From the NCBI RefSeq assembly GCF_002272015.1, contig NZ_NPBY01000059.1, positions 38,693-102,692 on the forward strand: a stretch of DNA of 64,000 bases, given 5' to 3'. Of the stretch, positions 44,189 through 52,832 are shown piece after piece. Position numbers and translations under genes: made by a program. The stretch comes from Paenibacillus campinasensis (GTDB taxonomy: Bacteria > Bacillota > Bacilli > Paenibacillales > Paenibacillaceae). The notes below the pieces were generated by a model that worked only from the letters and a program-made list of their open reading frames with translations, was not told the DNA's origin and made no database searches. Position 1 is the first letter of the stretch. Each line of letters opens with the position of its first letter.

Positions 44189-45782
44189 TACGTTGCTCGC
44201 GATCCGGACGTCGTCAGCGATCAATTTATTCTTCTACTATTTCCAGAGGCTGCCCTTGATTGGCAAGCTGGTCAAGAGTTCCATCTATGCAAGAACAGAC
44301 TTGAAGCGCTCGGCCGGTGTTCTGGTGTTCGTGGTGTTGTTCTTGTGGAGCTTTGTGTCCAAGCTGCTGTACCTATACTTTTTTGTCTATTGGCCGGTGA
44401 CGGCGTTCAGCGAATGGACGCGCACTCACGATCCGCTCACGCTGTTCGTTCACGTCTTTGTACTGATTAGCTTACTGGTTGCTGGAGTCAGCAGTGCCAA
44501 TGTGCTGGAACCGAAGCGGGAGAAGTATGTGGCGGTAAAGCTGATGCGAATGTCGCCCAAGCATTATATGCACGCGGCTTTGTCCTACCGTTATGTCGTG
44601 TTCTTCATCAGTTACCTGCCGGCGCTGCTGGTATTCGTGCTGCTGCTGCAGGGCACGGTGATGCTGGCGGTGATGCTTGCGGTTGCCGTCACAGGGTGGA
44701 GGGTGCTGTGCGAGTACTTCCATCTGAAGCTATTCGAGAGGACGGGGATGGTGCTGGTCAAGCAAATGGCCATTGTATGGACCGTCATTATCGTAGGCTA
44801 TGCCGCTGCGTATTTGCCGTTGTTCCTCGAGAAGCTGCCGGTAGTCCAGCCACTCCCGATGCATGGGTTAACGGTGCTGGTGATAGCAGGGGTAGGAACA
44901 TGGGCAGCTGTTCAGCTGATGCGGTATCGTCATTACCGGGAGGCAGTGGATGCCACCACGAAGCGGGACGATCCGTACTTGAACGTCAGTGCCATGATTG
45001 CGGATGCCAATAAAACGAGCGTTCAAGCCCAAGAGAGCGACTATGCAGAGGAAACCTTGCGGCGTGAGCCAGTGGAGGGCAAGGAGGGCTATGGTTATCT
45101 CAACGCGATTTTCTTCGCTAGACATCGCAGCCTGGTCCGCCGACCGGTCCGCAAGCGTCTTGCAATAGTGGCCGGTGTCGGTATCATCGGCTCGATCGTG
45201 ATGGTGGCCATGAGCCGGATTCTGCCGGAGTCCCCGCAGCTGGAGCTGAACATGGTGTTCTCTATTTTGCCGATTGCGATGAGCTTCTTGGCAGTTGGGG
45301 AAGCAACGTGCAGAGCAATGTTCTATCATTGTGACATCAGCTTAACCCGTTACAGCTTCTACCGAGACGCCGCTTATGAGCATTTCATGATCCGGCTTCG
45401 CAAAATGATTTGGCAGAATCTGCAAATTGCTGCTGTGGTGGGGGGCGCGCTGACACTGTTAAGCTTCACGTCGGGTGGGGACCTGCTGCAATGGGATACC
45501 GTACTGCTATGGCTCAGCATTATTGGGCTGGCGGTCTTCTTCACCAACCATCATTTGTTTCTATACTATATCTTTCAGCCGTATTCCACGGATCTGAACG
45601 TGAAAAATCCGCTATACTTCGTCGTGACGATGGTTGTGTCGGGGATCTGTGGAGCCGCGGTCTTTATTCCGCTGCCGCCCGTTATTTTCACGAGCTTTGT
45701 TCTCGTGGTTACACTTGCTTATTTGGCGGTTTCGGCTGTATCCGTCCGCAAGTATGCACATCGAACGTTTAGAGTGAAGTAA
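44172..45782 (+). CDS. ABC transporter permease (large, exporter type)
   Basis: 536 residues with about ten to twelve hydrophobic segments in two blocks separated by a hydrophilic loop (about 255-320). It begins Met-Leu-Lys-Val-Leu-Ser-Thr-Leu-Leu-Ala-Ile-Arg. Not a classical ABC-2 sequence, but position and overlap with the ATPase gene identify it as the membrane partner. Its ribosome site (GGACGAGAG) is inside the ATPase gene, so translation is coupled. Function likely lipid or peptide export; unproven. Confidence 0.82.
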   Translation: MLKVLSTLLAIRTSSAINLFFYYFQRLPLIGKLVKSSIYARTDLKRSAGVLVFVVLFLWSFVSKLLYLYFFVYWPVTAFSEWTRTHDPLTLFVHVFVLISLLVAGVSSANVLEPKREKYVAVKLMRMSPKHYMHAALSYRYVVFFISYLPALLVFVLLLQGTVMLAVMLAVAVTGWRVLCEYFHLKLFERTGMVLVKQMAIVWTVIIVGYAAAYLPLFLEKLPVVQPLPMHGLTVLVIAGVGTWAAVQLMRYRHYREAVDATTKRDDPYLNVSAMIADANKTSVQAQESDYAEETLRREPVEGKEGYGYLNAIFFARHRSLVRRPVRKRLAIVAGVGIIGSIVMVAMSRILPESPQLELNMVFSILPIAMSFLAVGEATCRAMFYHCDISLTRYSFYRDAAYEHFMIRLRKMIWQNLQIAAVVGGALTLLSFTSGGDLLQWDTVLLWLSIIGLAVFFTNHHLFLYYIFQPYSTDLNVKNPLYFVVTMVVSGICGAAVFIPLPPVIFTSFVLVVTLAYLAVSAVSVRKYAHRTFRVK

Positions 45783-45871
45783 CCGGAGAGGTGATGGAGT
45801 CGCGACTATAATTCTAATGATTGTAGAGCGAATCCACGGGGGTCTGATCTCTTGACAATCCGATTAGTTAA

Positions 45872-45915
45872 GAGGCTGTCTCAAAAGTCATCGTAGATGA
45901 CAAAGAGACAGCCTC
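45872..45915. terminator. Nested hairpin after the ABC exporter
   Basis: GAGGCTGTCTC (45872-45882) pairs with GAGACAGCCTC (45905-45915), and inside it GTCATC pairs with GATGAC. A long two-level hairpin without a strong T-run. It probably ends transcription from both sides. Confidence 0.6.
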
Positions 45916-45935
45916 GTTATTATGTTCTCGTATGG

Positions 45936-46065
45936 TTATTTCTTTTTAGCTTTAAAAACAAGCAAAGTCAATAAGGAACAAGTTACCGTCACAAACCCTC
46001 TATAGGTCCAATATATAACTGCTCCTACACCTGAAAATCTATCAGTGAAGTTCAGTGCTCCTTAC
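45936..46065 (-). pseudogene. C-terminal fragment of a small membrane protein
   Basis: The minus strand reads Phe-Thr-Asp-Arg-Phe-Ser-Gly-Val-Gly-Ala-Val-Ile-Tyr-Trp-Thr-Tyr-Arg-Gly-Phe then a hydrophobic helix ending Phe-Lys-Ala-Lys-Lys-Lys-stop. An in-frame stop lies just upstream and no start codon is available, so this looks like the end of a broken gene. Family unknown. Confidence 0.35.
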
Positions 46066-46410
46066 TGAATTTTCCCCTAACTTCTTCATAACGATTTCAT
46101 TCCGTTTTTCTTAAACAATATTTTTTGTATTTCTAAATAATAGAACGCATAAAAACAAAACATTTGAAGAGTACGATCTTTGGAAATTAAAGTAAACAGA
46201 ATTGCGATAGCGTCGTGCACCGCCATCACCAGTGGTTAAATTGAGTCAATCGACGCATGTAGACTGTCTAGTATTGAAGGTTGGTTGGTGTTAAAGAATA
46301 ATTGAGCACAGAACGGGTTTTCATTTCATAGATTTTGAAGCGTAAGGACATGCTTTATCATCTTGTCATTGTCTGGCTTGTGAATTTTTTTGTACAAACT
46401 CATGTCTAAG

Positions 46411-46436
46411 CAATCCCCTCATCCGAGGGGATTTGG
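46411..46436. terminator. Hairpin in the cas upstream region
   Basis: Perfect 9-bp stem AATCCCCTC/GAGGGGATT with an ATCC loop, weak T-run. Confidence 0.55.
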
Positions 46437-46489
46437 CGTTTCTGACCTAAGTAATCGCTGACCCGATCAGGCAAAAAAAGACCGAAAGC

Positions 46490-46662
46490 TGAAGGAGTAT
46501 CTGCTCCAGTTCTGGACACGGCGGGTTCATTTTTGAGTCACATCTGTCATGGTTTTGCGCCCGAGACTTCCTCGAAGAGGGCCAACTCCAGCAGCAATCC
46601 ATCTTCCGTTGCGGCTTTGTAAATGGGCTTGAGGCCGTCGGTCACTTGTTTGCATCACGGAC
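46490..46662 (-). pseudogene. Remnant of an IS256-like transposase
   Basis: The minus strand reads Val-Thr-Asp-Gly-Leu-Lys-Pro-Ile-Tyr-Lys-Ala-Ala-Thr-Glu-Asp-Gly-Leu-Leu-Leu-Glu-Leu...Phe-Glu-Glu then breaks. This resembles the Asp-Leu-Lys-Pro-Ile-Tyr-Lys-Ala...Phe-Glu-Glu-Lys-Trp segment of IS256 (mutator) transposases. Stops and frame changes surround it. Evidence of past transposition next to the cas operon. Confidence 0.45.
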
Positions 46663-46786
46663 GTTGGACTGTTGCAATGCTATTTTGCGCGCATTTTCTT
46701 GTTTTTCTGCTCGGGCATATGTAGATAATCGGCTACATATGGATTTCAAGTCTAGAAGAAAAATTTCACTAAAATACATAAAACTG

Positions 46787-46821
46787 TTACCCATTTTTTC
46801 AAAGTATCCTATAATAGGATA
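46787..46821 (+). promoter_or_regulatory. cas operon promoter with a palindrome over the -10
   Basis: TTACCC (46787-46792), a 17-base spacer, TATAAT (46810-46815). The -10 is embedded in TATCCTA-TAA-TAGGATA (46805-46821), a perfect 7-bp inverted repeat, a natural repressor site. It lies 75 bases before the cas3 ribosome site. Confidence 0.6.
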
Positions 46822-46896
46822 AAGGAACCAGGCTATTTGGCATATACAATAATGTGCGAATCGACGTCAGACTTCTGTAGAAGGAGGTGAGAAGCT

Positions 46897-49152
46897 ATTA
46901 GTACCAAATACATAGCCCATGTGCGAAAAAATGAGGATGGTAGTTGGGCAGAGCCGCATGATTTGGACAATCACGCCGAAAGAACAGCAAGTATGGCCGG
47001 AGCCTTTGCCTCCAAATTTCAGTCTCAACAATGGGGTGAAGCTGCAGGATGGGGGCATGATGTAGGCAAAGGGAGAGCTGAATGGCTTACATATTTAAAG
47101 GTGCAGAGCGGTTACGATCCAGAAGCGCGTTGTCAAACGAGCATAGGCAAAATTCCTCATGCCATTCATGGAGCGGAAATGGTCGAGCAACTATATGGCA
47201 AGGGGATTGGTCGCGTGCTGGCCTATTGCATAGCTGGTCACCATACCGGGCTGCCGGATTGGTCCGGTGGCGAAGGGGCTGGACAAGCCTCGCTGCAATT
47301 TAGAAAATCGCAAGTCAGTGATTTGGAGCTTGAACAGATCGACCCTTCGTTAATTGCAAAGCTCAGGGAGGCCAAGCCTTTGCAGCCTCCATGGAAATTT
47401 AAGGGCGGACTTGACATGTCGCTTTGGATTCGGATGCTGTTCTCTTGTTTGGTTGATGCTGATTTCCTCGATACGGAATCCTATATGAATCAAGCAAAGG
47501 CATTGAACAGAGGGATGTATCTTCCCGTTGAGGCACTGAAGGAACGTCTCCGGTTGTACAACAAGGGAGTAAGGAAGATTGCTGAGCGAACGGAGGTGAA
47601 CGACCTCCGCGACGAAATTCTCCGAAAATGTATAAAAGCTGCGCAAGGACCGCGAGGCATCTATTCATTGACAGTACCCACTGGCGGCGGCAAAACGTTG
47701 AGTGGGCTGACCTTTGCCTTGGAGCACGCTAGCAATTGCAAGCATGACCGGGTGATTTATGTCAGTTCCTACACGAGCATCCTCGAACAGAATGCGGAAG
47801 TATTCCGTGAGGCCGTCGGTAAAGATCAAGTTGTTGAACATCACACTAACGTTGTTGATGATGAAACAGACGTCAGATCCCGGTTGGCAATGGAAAATTG
47901 GGATGCGCCGTTGATCGTTACGACCTCGGTACAATTTTTTGAATCGTTGTTTGCGGCGAAGCCAGGCCGCTGCCGCAAGCTTCACAATATCGCAAACGCT
48001 GTCATTGTGCTGGATGAGGTACAGTTGCTTCCACCGGCATTTCTGGCTCCAATATTAGAAACGCTTCAACTGCTTGTTGATCGTTACAACGTTAGCATTG
48101 TTCTGATGACGGCAACCCAACCGGCATTGAAAGAGCGAATGATAGATGGTCAGCGATTTAAAGGCCTTAAAGAGGTAAAGGAGATTGTCGGAACGGATGA
48201 GGAGGTTCGGTCGCTTTATGAAGCGCTGAAACGCACGGAAATTCAATTTCCCAACGACTCTCATATCATTTCGAGCTGGGATGAAATCTCTGATCAATTG
48301 AAGCATTCCGATGAAGTGCTGTGTATTGTTTCCGATCGAAAGAGCTGTCGTGAATTATATGCTCATATGCCAGCAGGAACCTATCATTTGTCGGCATTAA
48401 TGTGCGGCCAGCATCTCAGTGACAAGATCAGGGAGATTAAGGGAAAGCTTGTGCAGAACCGTACGCAAAGGCCTGAGAACCGTGTTCCTGTCAGAGTCAT
48501 CAGCACGCAGTTGGTAGAAGCCGGCGTGGATTTGGATTTTCCGATTGTCTACCGGGCTTTTGCGGGATTGGACTCCATCATGCAGGCAGCTGGTCGATGT
48601 AATCGGAATGGCAGGCTATGGCCTGAGCTGGGCAAGGTTATCGTGTTTCATCCTCCCAGACCTGCTCCAATTGGGATTCTACGCAAAGCGGCAGACACAA
48701 CAAGAAGCATTTTGTCTTCATCCACTGCTGATGCTTTCACTAGCCCTGCTATTATCGAGAAGTTTTTTGAAGAATTGTATTGGAGAGTTCACTCCTTGGA
48801 TGAAAAGAAAATTGTTCAGCTGCTTGATCCCCAGCGGAATGATCCGAAGGAGTGCAGCATTTTTTTTCGAACAGCAGCGGAACAATTCGAACTTATTGAT
48901 AACGCCAATCAAAAGACGATCCTGATCCCCTACCGGGATGGACATGGATTGATCGATAATCTGAGAACGAACGGTCCTGACCGTTATCTCATGCGAAAGC
49001 TTCAGCGTTATATGGTAACCGTGTATAGACGGGAATTCGAGGAGTTACTGAGGCAAGAGGCCGTAGAAGAAGTTTGGCCCGAGATGTTCGCTCTATCGTC
49101 TATAAAGCACTATACCGAGCATGCAGGGTTATTCATTGAAGCTTTATTGTAA
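46897..49152 (+). CDS. cas3: CRISPR-associated helicase/nuclease Cas3, type I-C; apparent ATT start
   Basis: About 751 residues from the ATT (743 from the first canonical codon, GTG 46921). Cas3 is recruited by Cascade and degrades target DNA. HD nuclease: Asp-Asn-His-Ala-Glu-Arg-Thr and Gly-His-Asp-Val-Gly-Lys near the N terminus. SF2 helicase: Walker A Pro253-Thr-Gly-Gly-Gly-Lys-Thr259, Val-Leu-Asp365-Glu366-Val-Gln, Leu-Met-Thr-Ala-Thr-Gln-Pro, and Gln-Ala-Ala-Gly-Arg-Cys-Asn-Arg-Asn-Gly (numbered from GTG). AAGGAGGTG at 46881-46889 points to ATT at 46897, which adds Ser-Thr-Lys-Tyr-Ile-Ala-His-Val, the usual family N terminus; no ribosome site serves the GTG. First gene of the cas operon. 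Confidence 0.9.
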   Translation: MSTKYIAHVRKNEDGSWAEPHDLDNHAERTASMAGAFASKFQSQQWGEAAGWGHDVGKGRAEWLTYLKVQSGYDPEARCQTSIGKIPHAIHGAEMVEQLYGKGIGRVLAYCIAGHHTGLPDWSGGEGAGQASLQFRKSQVSDLELEQIDPSLIAKLREAKPLQPPWKFKGGLDMSLWIRMLFSCLVDADFLDTESYMNQAKALNRGMYLPVEALKERLRLYNKGVRKIAERTEVNDLRDEILRKCIKAAQGPRGIYSLTVPTGGGKTLSGLTFALEHASNCKHDRVIYVSSYTSILEQNAEVFREAVGKDQVVEHHTNVVDDETDVRSRLAMENWDAPLIVTTSVQFFESLFAAKPGRCRKLHNIANAVIVLDEVQLLPPAFLAPILETLQLLVDRYNVSIVLMTATQPALKERMIDGQRFKGLKEVKEIVGTDEEVRSLYEALKRTEIQFPNDSHIISSWDEISDQLKHSDEVLCIVSDRKSCRELYAHMPAGTYHLSALMCGQHLSDKIREIKGKLVQNRTQRPENRVPVRVISTQLVEAGVDLDFPIVYRAFAGLDSIMQAAGRCNRNGRLWPELGKVIVFHPPRPAPIGILRKAADTTRSILSSSTADAFTSPAIIEKFFEELYWRVHSLDEKKIVQLLDPQRNDPKECSIFFRTAAEQFELIDNANQKTILIPYRDGHGLIDNLRTNGPDRYLMRKLQRYMVTVYRREFEELLRQEAVEEVWPEMFALSSIKHYTEHAGLFIEALL

Positions 49153-49173
49153 GTAAAGAGAGGAGGGTGCATT

Positions 49174-49908
49174 TTGCATAACTGGTGTCTGGAGGTATGG
49201 GGCGATTACGCTTGCTACACGCGCCCGGAGATGAAGGCAGAGCGGGTGAGCTACGACGTCATGACGCCTTCCGCCGCGCGGGCGATATTCGAAGCGATTC
49301 TGTGGAAGCCGGCGATACGCTGGCATGTTACCCAAATTGAAGTACTGCATCCTATCAAATGGATCAGCGTGCGCCGAAATGAGCTGGATAAGAAAGCTGC
49401 AGCCCCGACAGCCAAACAAATGGCCGGCCTGCCTGGCCCCCCGATGGGAATGGCAGTGAGTGAGCGAATTCAACGCGCGGGTCTATTTCTTAAAGACGTG
49501 CGTTACCGTATTCACGGGTACTTCGAATTCATCCCGCCGGAAGAACGCATGAACAATCGTCCGACTGAACAGGAGCATTGGGCTGACGAGCTGGAACGCA
49601 CAGAAATGGTCCGATTAGATGAGAGTCCAGCCAAGTATGCGGCTATGTTCGAGAGACGAGCGCGCAAGGGGCAATGCTTCCACCGACCGTACCTAGGTTG
49701 TCGGGAGTTCGCATGTGATTTCCGACTGATTAAAAATCCGGAGCAGGAATTGCTGCGGCCAATTCAAGAAACGAGAGATTTAGGCTTTATGCTGTATGAC
49801 ATGGATTTTGAGCATGATCCAGTAAGCCCGCCACCTTTGTTTTTTCGAGCATTTATGAAGAATGGGGTTGTGAATACCGACCGCCGGGAAATTGAGGTGA
49901 GAGGATGA
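49174..49908 (+). CDS. cas5c: Cas5c (Cas5d), crRNA-processing endonuclease of type I-C
   Basis: 244 residues, RAMP fold. In type I-C, Cas5c replaces Cas6 and cuts the pre-crRNA, then caps the 5' handle. Typical: Glu-Val-Trp-Gly-Asp-Tyr-Ala-Cys-Tyr-Thr-Arg-Pro-Glu, Ser-Tyr-Asp-Val-Met-Thr-Pro-Ser-Ala-Ala-Arg, Ile-Leu-Trp-Lys-Pro-Ala, and C-terminal Cys-Phe-His-Arg-Pro-Tyr-Leu-Gly-Cys-Arg-Glu-Phe. The TTG start follows AGAGGAGGG. Overlaps cas8c by four bases (ATGA). Confidence 0.93.
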   Translation: MHNWCLEVWGDYACYTRPEMKAERVSYDVMTPSAARAIFEAILWKPAIRWHVTQIEVLHPIKWISVRRNELDKKAAAPTAKQMAGLPGPPMGMAVSERIQRAGLFLKDVRYRIHGYFEFIPPEERMNNRPTEQEHWADELERTEMVRLDESPAKYAAMFERRARKGQCFHRPYLGCREFACDFRLIKNPEQELLRPIQETRDLGFMLYDMDFEHDPVSPPPLFFRAFMKNGVVNTDRREIEVRG

Positions 49909-51692
49909 TCTTGCTTGCTTTGAAGGAATATTACGATCGAAAAGCTGCAATTGGAGAAATGGCTGCCGATGGCTGGATTGGAGGCGGGATTGATTTTCTG
50001 CTTGAACTGGATTGGGAAGGTCGGCTTCGTGATATTACGGATTTGAGAGAAGGGACAGGAAAGAAAAAACAGCCTCGACTATTCCAGCTTCCGAACATCG
50101 GCAATCAAGCTTTGAAGCATACCAACAGTGGAACGGACGCTAACTTGCTGTGGGATAATGCCAAGTTCGTTTTTGGTCTTGGGCCGAAAGGCGATTTGCA
50201 TCTGCGAAGCATGATCAGTGCAATCGACCAATGGTTGGGGCCAACCGATGATGTTGGCGTTGCGGCGGTCCGCGCTTTTTTTCAGCAGGGGCTGGAGGAT
50301 CGCAGTCATTTTGAACGGGCATTGCAGCATCCGGAGTATGGAGAGGTACTAGGTACCGGCAGCGTCAGAGTAAGCTTTCGCATTCTGGAGACGCCGTATC
50401 CGATTGTCTTCCAATCCCCTGCAGTAGTCGCGGCTTTAAATCGAGAGGAAGAGGGGACTGACAAATGGGCGACAGCGACCTGTCTGATCACAGGAGAGCA
50501 GAATGTTGCGGCGGCCGTTACACATCCCGTGATCAAGGGTGTGCGAGGATCACAGTCAGCCGGAGCGAGTATCGTAAGCTTCAATGAAGAGGTTTTTACC
50601 TCGTATGCCAAAAGGCAAAGCTTGAATGCACCTGTCAGTAAAAGAGCGGCATCCCAGTATACGAAGGCACTGAACATGCTGCTTGAATCCAAGCAGAGGC
50701 TATTCGCAGGTGACATGTCGATTGTATGCTGGGCTGAGCATGAGGATGATTTCGAGTCTGAGTTTTCCGCGCTTTTCGAGGAGCCGCCGAAGGATAATCC
50801 TGACGAAGGAACGGAGAGGATCAAAGCCTTGTTTCAGTCCGTTCATTCAGGAAGTTATGTAGAGGACAGCAACAGGACTCGTTTTTATATCCTTGGTCTG
50901 TCTCCGAATATGGCTCGTATCTCTATCCGCTTCTGGCAAGTCGGGACCGTGTACGAGTTCGCGAGCCGAATCAGGCAATATTTTGAGGATTTCACGATCG
51001 TCAAGCCTCCCAAAGAGCCGGAGTTCTATTCGGTCTGGAGAATTCTCGTCAATGTCGCTGTGCAGGATAAGAGCGAAAATATTCCTCCCAATCTAGCAGG
51101 CGAGTTTATGCGTTCCATATTGGAGGGAACACCGTATCCAGAAACATTGCTGCAGGCTGTTCTGCGCCGTATTCGCAGCGATACCGAATATCGTGTAAAG
51201 CCTGTTCGGGCGGCTTTGATAAAGGCTTATCTGAATCGTTATCTTCGCTTTTACCCTAATCAAAGTTATAAGGAGGTAGGAAGAGCATTGGATACTCATC
51301 AAACGTCGATTGGCTATCATCTGGGCAGGTTATTTGCTGTACTGGAGAAGATTCAGGAAGAAGCAAATCCGGGCATTAATGCTACGATTCGCGAAAGATA
51401 CTACGGAGCGGCTTGTACGACGCCAGTCACGGTTTTCTCGAACCTGCTGCGTCTGAAGAATCATCATTTGGCCAAGCTCGATAATAAAGGTCGTGTAATT
51501 AATTTCGAAAAGTTGCTTACAGAAACAATGGGTAAGTTAAGTCATTTCCCATCCCATCTTAATCTGCAAGAGCAAGGCATGTTTGCCGTAGGTTATTACC
51601 ATCAGCGACAAGACCTGTTTACAAGCAAGAAGGCAGATGCAGCGGGAAAGGTAGATAATGAAACGATAATGAAGGAGGAAGAAGAAGTATGA
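49905..51692 (+). CDS. cas8c: Cas8c, large subunit of type I-C Cascade
   Basis: 595 residues, Csd1 family. N terminus Leu-Leu-Ala-Leu-Lys-Glu-Tyr-Tyr-Asp-Arg; central Cys-Leu-Ile-Thr-Gly-Glu (about 193-198) and Gly-Ala-Ser-Ile-Val-Ser-Phe-Asn-Glu typical of the family. It recognises the PAM and positions the target. The C-terminal about 134 residues form the small-subunit (Cas11c) region and carry an internal ribosome site. ATGA overlaps with cas5c and with cas7c show coupled translation. Confidence 0.92.
   Translation: MILLALKEYYDRKAAIGEMAADGWIGGGIDFLLELDWEGRLRDITDLREGTGKKKQPRLFQLPNIGNQALKHTNSGTDANLLWDNAKFVFGLGPKGDLHLRSMISAIDQWLGPTDDVGVAAVRAFFQQGLEDRSHFERALQHPEYGEVLGTGSVRVSFRILETPYPIVFQSPAVVAALNREEEGTDKWATATCLITGEQNVAAAVTHPVIKGVRGSQSAGASIVSFNEEVFTSYAKRQSLNAPVSKRAASQYTKALNMLLESKQRLFAGDMSIVCWAEHEDDFESEFSALFEEPPKDNPDEGTERIKALFQSVHSGSYVEDSNRTRFYILGLSPNMARISIRFWQVGTVYEFASRIRQYFEDFTIVKPPKEPEFYSVWRILVNVAVQDKSENIPPNLAGEFMRSILEGTPYPETLLQAVLRRIRSDTEYRVKPVRAALIKAYLNRYLRFYPNQSYKEVGRALDTHQTSIGYHLGRLFAVLEKIQEEANPGINATIRERYYGAACTTPVTVFSNLLRLKNHHLAKLDNKGRVINFEKLLTETMGKLSHFPSHLNLQEQGMFAVGYYHQRQDLFTSKKADAAGKVDNETIMKEEEEV
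51288..51692 (+). CDS. cas11c: Cas11c small subunit from an internal start within cas8c
   Basis: AAGGAGGT at 51269-51276 lies inside cas8c, and an in-frame TTG at 51288 would start a 134-residue protein beginning Leu-Asp-Thr-His-Gln-Thr and continuing Tyr-His-Leu-Gly-Arg-Leu-Phe-Ala-Val-Leu-Glu-Lys-Ile-Gln. Type I-C systems are known to make Cas11c this way from the 3' part of cas8c; multiple copies line the Cascade belly. Spacing (11 bases) is longer than ideal, so the exact start is uncertain. Confidence 0.6.
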   Translation: MDTHQTSIGYHLGRLFAVLEKIQEEANPGINATIRERYYGAACTTPVTVFSNLLRLKNHHLAKLDNKGRVINFEKLLTETMGKLSHFPSHLNLQEQGMFAVGYYHQRQDLFTSKKADAAGKVDNETIMKEEEEV

Positions 51693-52600
51693 ATGAGGCA
51701 TTGAATAAACGGTATGATTTTGTCGTCTTCTTTGACGTACAGGATGGAAATCCTAATGGAGATCCAGATGCTGGAAACCTGCCGAGAGTCGATCCTGAGA
51801 CGGGACATGGGTTGGTGACGGATGTTAGCTTGAAAAGAAAAATCCGTAATTATGTCAGCTTAAAGATGGAGGATAACCCACCATACTCCATCTTTGTGAA
51901 GGAAAAATCAATTTTGAACCATACCATTGAACAAGCCTATATCAGCTTGGGTATTGATCTGAATGAAAAGCCGACGGATCCGGGGGATGGTAAAAAGCGG
52001 AACAAAGTCGGACAAGGACAAGGTAAGGAGATTGACCGTGCAAGACAATTCATGTGTCAGAACTTTTATGATATTCGCACATTCGGCGCCGTTCTGTCCA
52101 CCGGTCCGAATGCCGGACAAGTGCGCGGTCCCGTGCAGATGACGTTTGCCAGGTCGATTCATCCGGTCGTATCATTGGAGCATAGTATTACGAGAATGGC
52201 CGTGGCGACAGAAGCTGAAGCCGATAAGCAAGGCGGCGATAATCGTACGATGGGTAGAAAGTTCACGATTCCTTATGGCTTGTATCGTGCGCACGGATTT
52301 GTATCCGCTCCACTAGCTAACCAAACCGGATTCTCAGAAGTCGATCTGGAGTTGCTATGGGAATCGATTGTCAATATGTTCGAGCACGACCGATCGGCAG
52401 CGCGCGGCTTGATGAGCACACGGAAGCTAATCATTTTTGAACATTCGTCCAAGATGGGGAACATCTCCGTCCAACCCCTATTCGATGCGGTAACTGCCGA
52501 ATTGAAGGACGAAAGCAAGCCGGCCCGTGGGTATGGGGACTACGTAATTTCAATTAATCAAGATGCGATTCCGTCTAGTGTAAGGGTGTTTCAACGTTAA
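51689..52600 (+). CDS. cas7c: Cas7c, backbone subunit of type I-C Cascade
   Basis: 303 residues, Csd2 family RAMP. Diagnostic N terminus: Tyr-Asp-Phe-Val-Val-Phe-Phe-Asp-Val-Gln-Asp-Gly-Asn-Pro-Asn-Gly-Asp-Pro, Leu-Pro-Arg-Val-Asp-Pro-Glu-Thr, and Asp-Val-Ser-Leu-Lys-Arg-Lys-Ile-Arg. Later Val-Arg-Gly-Pro-Val-Gln-Met-Thr-Phe-Ala. It polymerises along the crRNA. AAGGAGGAAGAAG precedes the ATG. In complete type I-C loci cas4-cas1-cas2 follow; here the operon ends. Confidence 0.95.
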   Translation: MNEALNKRYDFVVFFDVQDGNPNGDPDAGNLPRVDPETGHGLVTDVSLKRKIRNYVSLKMEDNPPYSIFVKEKSILNHTIEQAYISLGIDLNEKPTDPGDGKKRNKVGQGQGKEIDRARQFMCQNFYDIRTFGAVLSTGPNAGQVRGPVQMTFARSIHPVVSLEHSITRMAVATEAEADKQGGDNRTMGRKFTIPYGLYRAHGFVSAPLANQTGFSEVDLELLWESIVNMFEHDRSAARGLMSTRKLIIFEHSSKMGNISVQPLFDAVTAELKDESKPARGYGDYVISINQDAIPSSVRVFQR

Positions 52601-52739
52601 GTACATTTGGGGGTAGTACAAGAATTTAAAGACGTCCAAATGGATGCCTCAGATTGTGGACGGAGTAAAGCTCTCAACAAACCGGTCCCTATTCTTATTA
52701 AGAATAATAACAAAATAGCGAAAGCACCACACTTTACGA

Positions 52740-52772
52740 GGGATCATTGGAGAATCTCCAAGGTCCCTTTCG
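52740..52772 (+). terminator. Terminator of the cas operon
   Basis: GGGATCATTGGAGA (52740-52753) pairs with TCTCCAAGGTCCC (52755-52767), with a short internal mismatch, followed by TTTC. It lies 140 bases after cas7c. The 52601-52739 interval holds no repeats and no cas4. Confidence 0.6.
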
Positions 52773-52832
52773 TTGTGACACACATGTTAACTTCGCGGCA
52801 TTAGCTCAAAATATATACAGGAGGAATAATAA

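Noticed and set aside
52601..52832. CRISPR array expected downstream of cas7c
   Set aside because: No direct repeats of 28-37 bases with spacers are present in this interval or elsewhere in the window.
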